Assembly: GCF_042263505.1 (NCBI RefSeq)
Contig: NZ_JBHKFI010000007.1
Span: forward strand, 1 to 64,000
Source: Bacillus_BE sp042263505
GTDB taxonomy: Bacteria; Bacillota; Bacilli; Bacillales; Cytobacillaceae
Direction: 5' to 3'
DNA length: 64,000 bases
Shown here: one piece after another, positions 8,185 to 16,796 of the stretch
How the letters are laid out: each line of letters opens with the position of its first letter
Numbering within the stretch: position 1 is the first letter of the stretch
The notes under the pieces: generated by a model
The model's database searches: none
Seen by the model: only the letters and a program-made list of their open reading frames with translations
Told to the model about the DNA's origin: nothing
Program-made: the position numbers and the translations under genes

Positions 8185-8772
8185 ATGGGAGTTCAAGCGG
8201 TGTATTCATTTGTTATATACGTTCTAATAAATGCCTTTACACCAGGGCCTGGTAATATCCTAGCATTAAATACGATGAACAACTATGGATGGAAAAGAGG
8301 AAAGCATTTATTCTTTGGAATCTTTATAGGTTATTATTTTGTACAAGTAGTATGCGCAATATTTGTTTTTGGATTAGAGAACTTAATAAATCCGATCATG
8401 TCTATCCTGAAATATGTGGGAGCAATTTATATTTTATGGCTTGCATATCATATTACAATTAGTAAGCCTGACAATAAAAATGAGGAGAAACAGCCTTCTT
8501 TTTTAATTGGTTTTATTTTGCAAGTTGTGAATGTAAAAATACTTTTATTTGGTATAACTGCTCTGACAGGATATGTTATTCCATATTATACATCTTTAGG
8601 TATGCTTTTAGCTTTTGAAATATTCATTGCTACAGTAGGTACTGTTGCTACCTTGAATTGGATATATTTTGGTGGATTATTTAAAAAGACATATCTCAAA
8701 CATTTCCGAGTAATAAATATAATATTGGCTTTATTACTATTGCAATGTGCTGTTGGACTTTTATTATCTTAA
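8185..8772 (+). CDS. LysE/RhtB-family amino-acid exporter
   Basis: A 195-residue inner-membrane protein with about six hydrophobic helices. The N-terminal TPGPGN motif after the first helix is the hallmark of the LysE/RhtB superfamily, whose members export amino acids or their derivatives. Length fits the family (190-215). The ATG at 8185 has only a weak upstream purine stretch. It follows a LysR gene with an intervening inverted repeat, and so is probably under its control. The substrate cannot be determined; cysteine, O-acetylserine, threonine or lysine are family precedents. Confidence 0.88.
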   Translation: MGVQAVYSFVIYVLINAFTPGPGNILALNTMNNYGWKRGKHLFFGIFIGYYFVQVVCAIFVFGLENLINPIMSILKYVGAIYILWLAYHITISKPDNKNEEKQPSFLIGFILQVVNVKILLFGITALTGYVIPYYTSLGMLLAFEIFIATVGTVATLNWIYFGGLFKKTYLKHFRVINIILALLLLQCAVGLLLS

Positions 8773-9109
8773 ATAAGATTTAAGCAATGGTGATCTTCCA
8801 CAATTGGAAGCTTTAACCTGAGCAAAGTTATCAAACTTTTTTATAAAAGGATGATTCAATTGGATTTAGAAAAAGCTTATTTTGATCAATCTTGATATGC
8901 TCCCAATAAGGTGGACAGATGAAATAATAAAAATCTGTTTACTTTATTGGGGGTTTTTTTATCAAGGTTTATCAAACTTTATTCCAAAGTTACACTTTAT
9001 TGGTAAATGGGCGATTTTGAATGATAAAAATCCACGTTACAATGTAAAATTTGATATATAAATTCTGGACGTAACTCCTTTTGTATGGGGCGTCTATTTT
9101 GATAAACAC
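8773..9109. other. Intergenic region with long hairpin
   Basis: CCCAATAAGGTGGACAGAT at 8902-8920 is answered by ATCTGTTTACTTTATTGGG at 8933-8951, a 19-bp arm with three mismatches, followed by a run of T. It may terminate the exporter transcript or be an insertion-sequence relic. Two CTTTATT motifs at 8971-9001 point toward the left; they resemble the TnsB-like sites further right. Confidence 0.5.
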
Positions 9110-9260
9110 TGTAAAGTGACAATAAAGTTCTTTAATTTTAAAGCCCCAAACACATATAATCCCGTTCTGATTTGAGAACGGGATTAAAATAAAGTTGTTT
9201 AATTTTTGATGTAAAAAACTTCGCCGTATCAAAGTATATAACAATAAAGTCGTTTAAATC
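9110..9260 (+). repeat. Tn7-like transposon end, copy A
   Basis: It begins TGTAAAGTGACAATAAAG, which closely resembles the TGT..GACAATAAAG start of Tn7 ends. Three forward copies of the ACAATAAAGT-N-TTTAA motif lie at about 9119, 9188 and 9241. A perfect hairpin (AATCCCGTTCT / AGAACGGGATT, 9157-9185) lies between the first and second. The first 100 bp recur inverted at 20402-20496. No transposase gene is attached. Identification as TnsB-type binding sites is by pattern only. Confidence 0.6.
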
Positions 9261-9343
9261 TATGGGTTCCTCCACAATCGCGTCCTTATATAGAATAACT
9301 AAAATATGGCCGAATTAAGGGAAATTACCACAGTCTTCACTTT

Positions 9344-9760
9344 TTATTTATTGTTATCAACAAATTCTTTTATTTGAGCCTGTGCTTCTTCAACAGTAAG
9401 TTCTCCATTTGCTAATTGTTTATGAATACCTTCTAGTGCTTGTTGTGTTTTTTCGTCAAGATTACCGTGCAAATTATCTAAATTTTCAACTCCCACTACA
9501 TCTTTTATTTTCTTTTGTGCTTCTTCGAAAGTAAGTTCTCCATTTGCTAATTGTTTATGAATACCTTCTAGTGCTTGTTGTGTTTTTTTGTCAAGATTTG
9601 CATTGGCTCCATGTAAACTTGCCATTTTTTTATGGATACTTTGAAATATACCACTTTCACTATTTGTTCCGTCACTTGCAAACGCTGAAATTGTCGTTGC
9701 ACCTATACTTCCAAGTGACAATGCTCCTGCTGCTAAATAACCTATCATTTTCTTCTTCAT
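9344..9760 (-). CDS. Small secreted protein with tandem repeat
   Basis: A 138-residue protein with a classic signal peptide (MKKK, hydrophobic stretch, cleavage near SAFA-S at about 29). The mature part contains two nearly identical copies of a 45-residue unit: L-D-x-KTQQALEGIHKQLANGEL followed by T-x-EEAQ. It resembles short YckD/SHOCT-like extracytoplasmic proteins in its GxLTxEEA pattern, but I cannot name the family with confidence. The ATG has a GAGGAGG site. It lies 84 bp downstream of a sensor kinase gene on the same strand, so it may be a regulated output or an accessory ligand of that two-component system. Confidence 0.8.
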   Translation of the reverse strand: MKKKMIGYLAAGALSLGSIGATTISAFASDGTNSESGIFQSIHKKMASLHGANANLDKKTQQALEGIHKQLANGELTFEEAQKKIKDVVGVENLDNLHGNLDEKTQQALEGIHKQLANGELTVEEAQAQIKEFVDNNK

Positions 9761-9844
9761 CGTTCATTCCTCCTCTTTGTTTTCATAATCTTTTAGTGCA
9801 AAATCAGTATAGCAATGTTTTATTAACGGAAGGTGAACATGAAA

Positions 9845-11266
9845 CTACTCTTTTTCATTTTTTTTTAATTTGTTCTGAGCTATAGGGAGCGTAAAAGTAA
9901 AGATAGTACCTCTTCCTACTTCACTTTCCACTTGAATGTCGCTTTGATGAAGATCTAAAATGTGCCTAACAATCGACAAGCCGAGTCCTGTACCCGTCTT
10001 TTTGGTTCGGGCTCTATCCGCTTTATAAAATCGATCCCAAATAAATTGAATGTCCTCTTGGCGGATTCCCGGCCCATAATCTCGAATAGAAACCACCACT
10101 TGTTCTTGTTTTTTCAAAATCACTTCTACAGAACTATCAGGTGAGGAAAATTGTACGGCATTTTGAATCAAATTAACGATCACTTGATCAATCCGATCCG
10201 GATCGGCAAGGACGTGGATGTCCTGTGTTTTTTCGGATATTACTTCTGCATTAACCTGTTTTTTCACAAATTCAGGTTCCATGCGAGCCACGACTTGGCG
10301 GACCAGTTCCGACAAATTAAAGATGGCAGGCCGAATTTCCAACTGCCCCGCTTCTATTCGGGCAATATCGAGAAGATCATTGACCAGTTTAATCATTCGC
10401 TCGGTTTGTTCTTTCATGATCGTATAATAATGGCGCTTTCGTTCGCCCGGAATCGTATCATCCAGAAAAGCTCTGACAAATCCATGAATCGAAGTAAGAG
10501 GAGAGCGCAAATCGTGGGAAACGTTGGCAACGAAATCCTTTCTCATCTGATCTAAGCCGGCCAACTCCTGCGCCATATAATTAAACGTCTCTCCCAATTT
10601 TCCCAGCTCATCACGCGTTTTGATTTTGACTCTTTGATCAAATTGTCCCCTAGCGATCTGGAGGGCAACCCGATTCATTTCCCGAAGCGGAGCAGTAATT
10701 CTTTTCGAAAGGTAGTAAGTAAATAAGCTTGTAATGGCAATAGAAATAATAGAAGCTAATAGAAACAAATACTTTATGTGGTTAAATTCCTTTTCCAATC
10801 CAGAGGAAACCATCACAATTGCTTTTTCTTCAATCGGTGCATTTGTTTTAATCGGGGAAGCCGCAATAAATATATGTTGGCCCTTAACCTTTTCCGATAG
10901 TTCGTGAGTGGGTTGTTTCTTTTGTAATGCCTTACGAACGATTTCTCTATTCACATGAAAAGAGGCATCACCAATTTGGTATAACAACGTACCGGATTCG
11001 TCGTATAAATAAAATGACTTGGCTTGATTGGCAATACTGAGTTCAAGAGAGGAAACAATAATCTCCCTACTCCAACCGTTGTTATAAGATTTTTGGATAT
11101 ATTGAACCGCTTCTTCTAATTGGCTGCGATCTGCATTTCGATGTTTATTGATTAGATCGTTTAGAAACAATAAATGGTAGGCGATGGCAAGTACGAACAA
11201 CGATACGAATAATATCAGAATATACGTGATCAAAAGCTTCCAAAATATGCTTTTTATTCGTAACAT
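9845..11266 (-). CDS. Membrane sensor histidine kinase
   Basis: A 473-residue kinase. Order: transmembrane helix at about 10-30, an extracytoplasmic sensor domain of about 130 residues, a second helix at about 165-187, a HAMP linker (SKRITAPLREMNRVA), then HisKA with phospho-acceptor His251 in NVSHDLRSPLTS, and a HATPase_c domain with N (NLIQNAVQF), G1 (DYGPGI) and G2 (TGTGLGLSIV) boxes. All catalytic boxes are intact. The start overlaps the end of the response regulator gene by 13 bases, so the pair is translationally coupled. The stimulus is unknown. The architecture matches the ResE/BaeS/WalK-like group that partners OmpR-family regulators. Confidence 0.93.
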   Translation of the reverse strand: MLRIKSIFWKLLITYILILFVSLFVLAIAYHLLFLNDLINKHRNADRSQLEEAVQYIQKSYNNGWSREIIVSSLELSIANQAKSFYLYDESGTLLYQIGDASFHVNREIVRKALQKKQPTHELSEKVKGQHIFIAASPIKTNAPIEEKAIVMVSSGLEKEFNHIKYLFLLASIISIAITSLFTYYLSKRITAPLREMNRVALQIARGQFDQRVKIKTRDELGKLGETFNYMAQELAGLDQMRKDFVANVSHDLRSPLTSIHGFVRAFLDDTIPGERKRHYYTIMKEQTERMIKLVNDLLDIARIEAGQLEIRPAIFNLSELVRQVVARMEPEFVKKQVNAEVISEKTQDIHVLADPDRIDQVIVNLIQNAVQFSSPDSSVEVILKKQEQVVVSIRDYGPGIRQEDIQFIWDRFYKADRARTKKTGTGLGLSIVRHILDLHQSDIQVESEVGRGTIFTFTLPIAQNKLKKNEKE

Positions 11267-11955
11267 TGGCTCTCCACCTCAAATTTATATCCTACTCCCC
11301 TTATCGTTTTCACATTCCAATAAGGATTGGAATCCCCTAATTTTTCACGAATCCTTTTAATATGTACATTTATGGTTCTTGGATCTCCCTCAAAATCAAA
11401 GCCCCATAATTGATCTAATAACTGTTGACGTGTGAACACTTGATTTGAATGTGAGGCGAGAAAATACAGCAACTCCATTTCCTTGGGCGGTAACACGATC
11501 TCCTGTCCAGCACAGGTCACCTTGTATTGTTGACGATCAATCTTCAGCAAAGGATGTTCAATGGTACCGTTTGCATCTAACATTGGATTGGCTCGCCGTA
11601 GCACCGCTTTTATCCGCGCCATCAGTTCGTTCGGATCAAAAGGTTTCACCAAGTAGTCATCCGCACCTAAGTCAAACCCTTTTAGTTTATCGTAACTTTC
11701 ACCTCTCCCAGTCAACATGATAATAGGAGTTTTATCCCACTTCCGTATTTCCTTGCAAACTTCCCAACCGTCCATTTCAGGCATCATAATATCGAGAATG
11801 ACAAGATCAGGTGGACTATCATAAAACATTTCTAATCCTTTCATTCCATCGTTTGCAATACTTACTATATACCCGCTTTTTTCTGTGTATAAAGTGATCA
11901 ACTCACAAATATAAGAATCATCTTCAATGACTAGAACTTTAACTTGCTTGTTCAT
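11254..11955 (-). CDS. OmpR/PhoB-family response regulator
   Basis: A 233-residue regulator. The receiver domain has the acidic pair in VIEDDS (Asp12, Asp13), phospho-acceptor Asp55 in LVILDIMMPEMDG and Lys104 in YLVKPF. The C-terminal winged helix (residues 130-230) ends with the usual DPRTINVHIKRIREKLG and IRGVGYKF. It is first in the operon and overlaps the cognate kinase gene by 13 bp. The target is unknown; the small secreted protein after the kinase is a natural candidate. The start ATG has a GGAGGC-type site. Confidence 0.94.
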   Translation of the reverse strand: MNKQVKVLVIEDDSYICELITLYTEKSGYIVSIANDGMKGLEMFYDSPPDLVILDIMMPEMDGWEVCKEIRKWDKTPIIMLTGRGESYDKLKGFDLGADDYLVKPFDPNELMARIKAVLRRANPMLDANGTIEHPLLKIDRQQYKVTCAGQEIVLPPKEMELLYFLASHSNQVFTRQQLLDQLWGFDFEGDPRTINVHIKRIREKLGDSNPYWNVKTIRGVGYKFEVESQCYE

Positions 11956-12200
11956 TCTTCAGCCTCCTGATTCATTTACATCTCATCTATATTAGCATCT
12001 TTTTATGAACAGAAAGTGAACAAAACAACGTACTGCCAGCCTTATCCACATTGTGTTTTTGTTTTTAGTATATATAGGTTATCAGAATTTTACCGATATG
12101 AAAGATAGATTGTAGCAAGTATATGAGGAAAAACTTGAAACGAACAATACAGGGGTACCTCCTTATGGCCCTTTAATGGGATAACATGACTTACGTTTTT
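11956..12200. other. Upstream region of the two-component operon
   Basis: It must hold the promoter for the minus-strand regulator-kinase operon. No gene or clear operator is seen. Confidence 0.3.
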
Positions 12201-12268
12201 AAACATCTTTATTGTAAATGTAATGACTTTATTTGTAATTAAACTACTTTATTGTTAGTGAACAAACA
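12201..12268 (-). repeat. Three 20-bp direct repeats ending in ACA, Tn7-like end copy C
   Basis: CTTTATT recurs at 12207, 12227 and 12247, an exact 20-bp period, each followed by T/G and AT-rich text. Read on the minus strand the block begins TGTTTGTTCACTAACAATAAAG, with ACAATAAAG-type motifs in tandem, as in a transposon end extending leftwards. The inner AAACATCTTTATT is also found (as complement) next to copy B at 20511-20525. Plasmid iterons are an alternative reading, but no replication gene is near. Confidence 0.5.
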
Positions 12269-12526
12269 CCAGGTTCAAGATTCAATTGAATCCTAAAAGT
12301 TAGCTTATGATAATATTAAAAATTCCTTAATTTGATCAATTTTTTTAAAGAAGATGATAGATTGAAAAAGAGAATCTCTTTCTATTTATAGAGCAAACTA
12401 AAATAGGATCGAGCGGTTTTGAACGGTTTTTCTTATTAAGCTTTAGGTTTAATTGCTAAAGTAAAAATAGGTAATGATCGCAGAATAAAGTAGAGGCAGA
12501 AAAATTAAAACAAAAGGTGTATGGAT
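12269..12526. other. Upstream region of the DedA-type gene
   Basis: AT-rich, no gene seen. The start region of the next gene has AAAGGTG at 12513-12519. Confidence 0.3.
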
Positions 12527-13822
12527 ATGAATGAAATTGTTCACTTATTAAATCAATATGGGTACATTATTCTCTTTTTATCATTAATGCTGGAACTTAT
12601 TATTATTCCTATTCCTAATGAAGCATTGATGAGCTATGTTGGTGTTTTATGCTATCAAGACAAATTGAATGTATTCCTTTCAATTGTCACTGCTGGTACC
12701 GGCGGTATTTTAGGGGCTACTATATCTTATTGGATTGGAAATAAACTCGGATACCCGTTTTTTCGTAAATTTGGGCATTTTATTCACCTAGGACCGGAAA
12801 AAATAGAAAAAATGTCAAAGTGGTATGAAAAATATGGGAAAGTATTATTGATTTTTTCCTTCTTTATTCCAGGAGTTAGGCATGTTGCCAGTATCATCTC
12901 CGGGTTAATAAAACTGCCATTTCGCAGCTTTGCTATTTTTGCGTATTTAGGTGTTTTTCTTTGGACAGGAACATTTATTTCTTTAGGTAATTTATTTGGG
13001 CCGCAGTGGGATCAATATAAAGGCGAAATAGAAAAATGGTTGGTATTATCCAGCGTTATTATAGGGTTTTTTACCATTATCTATATTGTGGTAAAAGCGA
13101 ATAAAAATTTTATAAAAGAAGCCTTGCTTCTTTTTTACGAGCATGCTGTTATAAAATTTAAAAGTTTTTTAAAGATAAAATTGATCATCGTCTTTTTCCT
13201 GATTTTATTTATCCTCTTCTTTACATTAATGATTGGAATGATTCAGGATCTAGTTTCCAATGAATTTGTTCAATTTAACATCATTAGTAAAAAAGTTGTT
13301 TTTTCCTTGTTTAATGATCAGTGGCAGAAAATTATGGATTATATTCATATTCTTTCCTCTTGGAAAGCCCTGGGATTGGCTGCTATCATTACAATTTTGA
13401 CTATATTATTGAATAAACGAAATCGCTCTCTTGAGCTCATCTTTTTTATTTCAACAATGATCGGCACTTTCTTATTTTCAAAAGGAATTAATTGGTTGTT
13501 TAATTTTGTATTAAACAATAATGTAAGTTCTGATTTTCCAGATGAACAATCTATGCTTTTAATGGCGGCTTATGGTTTTCTCTTGTTTATGTTAATTCGC
13601 CATAATCGAAATTATCTTTTATCAGTGGGAACGTTTTTGACCTTTTTGATCATTTTATCAGCCTATTTCGTTAGTGGAATTTATCTTCAAGACAGTCCGA
13701 ATAATTTAATTGCAGGGTATATTTTTAGTGCTGCAGGGGTTACGGGGATGTCATGTGCACTTGAAATGTTCCGCTTCCTTTCACTCATTAAAGAGAAAAT
13801 AAAAAATGAAAATAAATCGTAA
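12527..13822 (+). CDS. DedA-family membrane protein fused to a degenerate PAP2-like domain
   Basis: A 431-residue, polytopic membrane protein. Residues 1-200 form a DedA/VTT domain, with E-x-x-x-x-P-IPNE near residue 30 and FIPGVRHVASIISG near 113, as in the lipid-scramblase and flippase group. After a charged linker, residues 220-430 have the helix pattern of a PAP2 phosphatase domain, but the catalytic motifs are eroded: the PSGH site reads FPDEQSM, and the SR..H..D site reads VSGIYLQDSPNNLIAG, lacking the Arg and His. So lipid phosphatase activity is unlikely. A transport or scramblase role is inferred for the first half. I chose the second ATG because AAAGGTG is 7 nt upstream of it. Confidence 0.8.
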   Translation: MNEIVHLLNQYGYIILFLSLMLELIIIPIPNEALMSYVGVLCYQDKLNVFLSIVTAGTGGILGATISYWIGNKLGYPFFRKFGHFIHLGPEKIEKMSKWYEKYGKVLLIFSFFIPGVRHVASIISGLIKLPFRSFAIFAYLGVFLWTGTFISLGNLFGPQWDQYKGEIEKWLVLSSVIIGFFTIIYIVVKANKNFIKEALLLFYEHAVIKFKSFLKIKLIIVFFLILFILFFTLMIGMIQDLVSNEFVQFNIISKKVVFSLFNDQWQKIMDYIHILSSWKALGLAAIITILTILLNKRNRSLELIFFISTMIGTFLFSKGINWLFNFVLNNNVSSDFPDEQSMLLMAAYGFLLFMLIRHNRNYLLSVGTFLTFLIILSAYFVSGIYLQDSPNNLIAGYIFSAAGVTGMSCALEMFRFLSLIKEKIKNENKS

Positions 13823-13839
13823 TAAAATCGATAGAAAAG

Positions 13840-13882
13840 TGCCAAATAAAGCAGAAAAGAATCTATGCTTTTTTTGGCACCT
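13840..13882. terminator. Shared terminator between convergent genes
   Basis: GTGCCAAA..AAAGCA pairs with TGCTTTTTTTGGCAC around an AAAAGAATCTA loop. It serves the DedA-type gene on plus and the truncated acyltransferase on minus; the minus gene's stop lies inside the stem. Confidence 0.7.
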
Positions 13883-14186
13883 TAATTTCAATATCACCGC
13901 ATTTTTCTGCAAGAATACGATTCCAGCCAAATCTTTTTGTAAATGTATAATTCATATACTGTTTATAACAGGATTTCTGCTCAAGAAAAACATGAAGTAT
14001 CCAGGCATGCAAACACCTCGGAAACCAAAACAAAATAATAAAGGGTCCGAAAAGATTTTGGTATTGTGAAATATATACAACCGGACCTTTTATTTTTTCT
14101 GGAATTTGAACTGAATATTTCGGGTAAACTTTTTGGACTAAAGCGCGCAAAAATACGAATAACGGGCCGTAAAATTTCTTTTCCAT
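13863..14186 (-). pseudogene. Truncated PlsC-like acyltransferase
   Basis: A 107-codon frame resembling the first half of 1-acyl-glycerol-3-phosphate acyltransferases (about 200-240 residues). GPVVYISQYQNLFGPFIIL corresponds to the acceptor motif region, where the catalytic His of H-x4-D-type motifs has become Tyr/Gln. CYKQYMNYTFTKRFGWNRILAEK corresponds to the following segment. The frame then ends in the terminator, and the glycerophosphate-binding and C-terminal parts are missing. With truncation and loss of the key His it is almost certainly inactive. The start is an ordinary ATG after GGAGAGAGCA. Confidence 0.7.
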
Positions 14187-14263
14187 TTCATTGCTCTCTC
14201 CTGCCTATTGTTTCAATTTAGGTAATATTTTACTTAAATCCTTTTAACTTTACAGGTTAAAAA

Positions 14264-14278
14264 TAGTTTAGTAAACTA
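14264..14278. promoter_or_regulatory. Palindromic operator upstream of MarR gene
   Basis: TAGTTTAGTAAACTA is a perfect dyad around a single central base, 31 bp ahead of the MarR start codon. It is the size expected for a MarR dimer and probably mediates autoregulation. Confidence 0.6.
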
Positions 14279-14309
14279 AATAAAATAATTTTATTTGAGG
14301 GGGAGTACT

Positions 14310-14765
14310 ATGATTGAAGAAAGCAAGATCGATCAGTTTCTCACGCATTGGCAGTATATTAACCGGCATCTTCGAGAAGGTCGGTTAATAAATGGAGATA
14401 AGAAGATTACACGTTTACAATGGATATTGTTACGGCACGTGGGCAGATCAGAGCATTGCACAATGGGGAGTCTTGCCAATCATTTTAATGTAAGTATGAG
14501 CACTGTTTCACAAATGATTGACCGGCTTGAGAAGTGGGGATATGTCCAGCGCGAAACTTTAGCTCGTGATGCCCGTGTGAAAATTGTTTCTCTTACAGAA
14601 AAAGGCGAAAAAATTATCAAAGAAGTAAGAACATCCTATCTCCAACAATTGACTAATGGATTGAGTAGGTTTTCGGAAGATGAGCAAGAGATGTTTATTG
14701 GATTTCTTCAACAATTGGCTGAAAATCTAGGGGATTTGTCAGGTCAAGATAATCGATTGGATTAG
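14310..14765 (+). CDS. MarR-family transcriptional regulator
   Basis: A 151-residue winged-helix repressor. The recognition region LANHFNVSMSTVSQMIDRLEKWGYVQRE and wing DARVKIVSLTEKGEKII are standard MarR features. I used the ATG at 14310, preceded by GAGGGGG; an in-frame TTG 15 bp upstream would overlap that site. It precedes a pair of ABC exporter genes in the same direction, the usual layout for a MarR repressor of multidrug or bacteriocin export. A structured repeat element lies between it and the exporter genes. The ligand is unknown. Confidence 0.92.
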   Translation: MIEESKIDQFLTHWQYINRHLREGRLINGDKKITRLQWILLRHVGRSEHCTMGSLANHFNVSMSTVSQMIDRLEKWGYVQRETLARDARVKIVSLTEKGEKIIKEVRTSYLQQLTNGLSRFSEDEQEMFIGFLQQLAENLGDLSGQDNRLD

Positions 14766-14873
14766 AAAAAAGCGTGATTCTATCAAGAAAGATAAACAAC
14801 TTTTCGATTCAGTGTTTACTTGAATAGAAGGCTTAGACTATGGGAATTTTTCCAGCGATATAAAGTGAAACTT

Positions 14874-15011
14874 CCATCAGTGGGGGTTTTCATTTATCCC
14901 CCACTGATGGTTAGTTGAACTTATCGGACCTTTACGGACAGTTGATCTCCCACTTATCTTCTTCGTATTCTCAGAATTTTGAAGTGGGAGTCTTACTGTC
15001 CGTTAAGAGTG
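14874..15011. repeat. Structured intergenic repeat (bcr-like/IS-derived)
   Basis: Two nested hairpins lie in tandem. The first has a perfect 13-bp stem, CCATCAGTGGGGG / CCCCCACTGATGG, at 14875-14911. The second combines ACGGACAGT..CTCCCACTT with AAGTGGGAG..ACTGTCCGT at 14934-15004. This two-stem arrangement recalls dispersed repeats of Bacillus genomes and the structured ends of IS200/IS605-type elements. It lies in the leader of the ABC exporter genes and may affect their transcription. Confidence 0.65.
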
Positions 15012-15067
15012 GGATAAAAATAATGAAAAAAAGAACAATCTACCAAAGTCAAAAGGTGGAATTATTG

Positions 15068-16795
15068 ATGCATTTTTTAAGGAAGTATGCAAAAAAGTAT
15101 TGGAAGCTTTTTTTTACAGCTGTTTTCTTTTTAATGGTTGAAGCATTTTGCGATTTAATGCAACCGACGATTATGTCCAAAATAATTGATGTTGGCGTGG
15201 CTTCAAAAAACCTGCAGTACGTGTTAAAGTTGGGTGGTTTCATGTTGCTGATTACAGCATGCGGGGCGGTTGCAGCCTCATTAAGGAGCACCTTGGCGAG
15301 CATTGTGTCACAAAACTTTGGTGCAGACTTGCGTTCAGATTTGTTTCGGAAAATTCAGATGCTCTCTTTCAAAAGTATTGATAAATTCGATAGAGCATCT
15401 CTCATTACAAGGCTCACCAATGATGTCACTCAGGTGCAGAATTTTCTCAATGGCTTAATGCGAATGTTTGTAAAAGCGCCGCTTTTGGGACTTGGCGCTT
15501 TGATTATGGCAGTCCGGCTTGACCCTCAGCTCTCTGTTGTTTTGGCTGTAGTCGTACCGATTGTCGTTATTTTGATACTTGCGAACATGAGATTGGGTTT
15601 TCCGCTGTTTATGAAAGTTCAAAAAGCTCTTGACCGCGTGAACGGCATCATGAGGGAATACTTAGCTGGTGTCCGTGTGGTAAAGGCCTTTAACAGGTTC
15701 CACTTTGAAGTAGAAAAATTCAGTGCGGAAAATGACCACCTGCAGCAGCGATCTACTTCCTCCATTCGGATAATGTCGATCTTTAGTCCTGCGATCTTGC
15801 TTACGGTCAACTTTGGAATTGTCGCCATTTTATGGCTTGGCGGTCTAGGTGTAAACAATGGTACCATACATGTCGGCAATATTATTGCCTTTATAAACTA
15901 TATGACGCAAATTTCCACCTCTCTTATGATGATATCCATGGTGTTTAACATGTTTGTTCGGGCAAGAGCTTCAACCTCCCGCATCGGTGAAGTATTTGCC
16001 GCCAGCGAGAAAGTCACCTGGAACGACCAGAACTTTGAAGAAACGAATGAAAAGGGACGGATTGATTTTGAAAATGTCACGTTTTCCTACACTGAAAAAG
16101 AACAAGATGCGGTTTTGAAAAACGTTAATTTTAGTATTTACCCGGGTGAAACAGTGGGCATTATCGGATCAACAGGATCTGGAAAAAGTACGCTCGTGAA
16201 TCTAATTCCCCGTTTTTACGATGTAACGGACGGAAGAATTAAAGTGGATGGTGTGAATGTACAGCAATTTAATCCGCATGATCTGCGTGAAAAAATCGCG
16301 ATTGTTCCGCAGAAAAATATCCTCTTTACTGGAAGTGTGCTTGAAAATATCAGATGGGGAAATGATCAGGCAGAGATGAGCGAGATAGAATTGGCAGCTA
16401 AGTTGGCCGAGGCCCACGACTTCATTCAGTCCACCCCGAATAAATATCAGACAAGGATTGGCCAAAGCGGCGTCAACTTTTCCGGCGGGCAGAAGCAGCG
16501 CATATCTATTGCGAGGGCTTTGGTCAGGAATCCGGAAATCCTCATTCTCGATGATAGTACAAGTGCAGTTGATGTTGCGACAGAAATGCGGATAAAAGGA
16601 GCTTTGAAGAAATATGCTAAGGGGCTTACTTGTCTCCTTATCGCTCAGCGCATTACCTCTGTGATGGATACAGATAAAATCATTGTGATGGATCAGGGTG
16701 AACTTGTCGGCTTGGGCACGCATGTTGACCTTCTTAAAAACTGCCGGGTCTATCAAGAAATTTACCAATCGCAAATGGGTAAGGAAGTGTTGTAA
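15068..16795 (+). CDS. Heterodimeric ABC exporter subunit with degenerate ATPase site
   Basis: A 575-residue half-transporter: six-helix exporter domain (residues 1-310) then a nucleotide-binding domain. Walker A is GSTGSGKST and the signature FSGGQKQR is canonical. The Walker B is followed by Asp instead of the catalytic Glu (ILILDDSTS), and the H-loop His is Gln (IAQR). These changes mark the non-catalytic partner of heterodimeric exporters such as BmrC/LmrC-type proteins. I chose ATG 15068 with AAAGGTGG upstream; longer starts run into the repeat element. The partner gene follows after 1 bp. Probable role: drug or peptide export under the upstream MarR repressor. Confidence 0.92.
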   Translation: MHFLRKYAKKYWKLFFTAVFFLMVEAFCDLMQPTIMSKIIDVGVASKNLQYVLKLGGFMLLITACGAVAASLRSTLASIVSQNFGADLRSDLFRKIQMLSFKSIDKFDRASLITRLTNDVTQVQNFLNGLMRMFVKAPLLGLGALIMAVRLDPQLSVVLAVVVPIVVILILANMRLGFPLFMKVQKALDRVNGIMREYLAGVRVVKAFNRFHFEVEKFSAENDHLQQRSTSSIRIMSIFSPAILLTVNFGIVAILWLGGLGVNNGTIHVGNIIAFINYMTQISTSLMMISMVFNMFVRARASTSRIGEVFAASEKVTWNDQNFEETNEKGRIDFENVTFSYTEKEQDAVLKNVNFSIYPGETVGIIGSTGSGKSTLVNLIPRFYDVTDGRIKVDGVNVQQFNPHDLREKIAIVPQKNILFTGSVLENIRWGNDQAEMSEIELAAKLAEAHDFIQSTPNKYQTRIGQSGVNFSGGQKQRISIARALVRNPEILILDDSTSAVDVATEMRIKGALKKYAKGLTCLLIAQRITSVMDTDKIIVMDQGELVGLGTHVDLLKNCRVYQEIYQSQMGKEVL

Positions 16796-16796
16796 T

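Noticed and set aside
12201..12268. Plasmid origin iterons
   Set aside because: Three 20-bp direct repeats could be iterons, but no replication initiator or DnaA-box cluster is near and the motif matches the transposon-end copies at 9110 and 20496.
16202..16774. 190-codon reverse frame inside the ABC exporter gene
   Set aside because: Antisense to Walker motifs of an intact ABC protein, with no ribosome site or recognisable domain.
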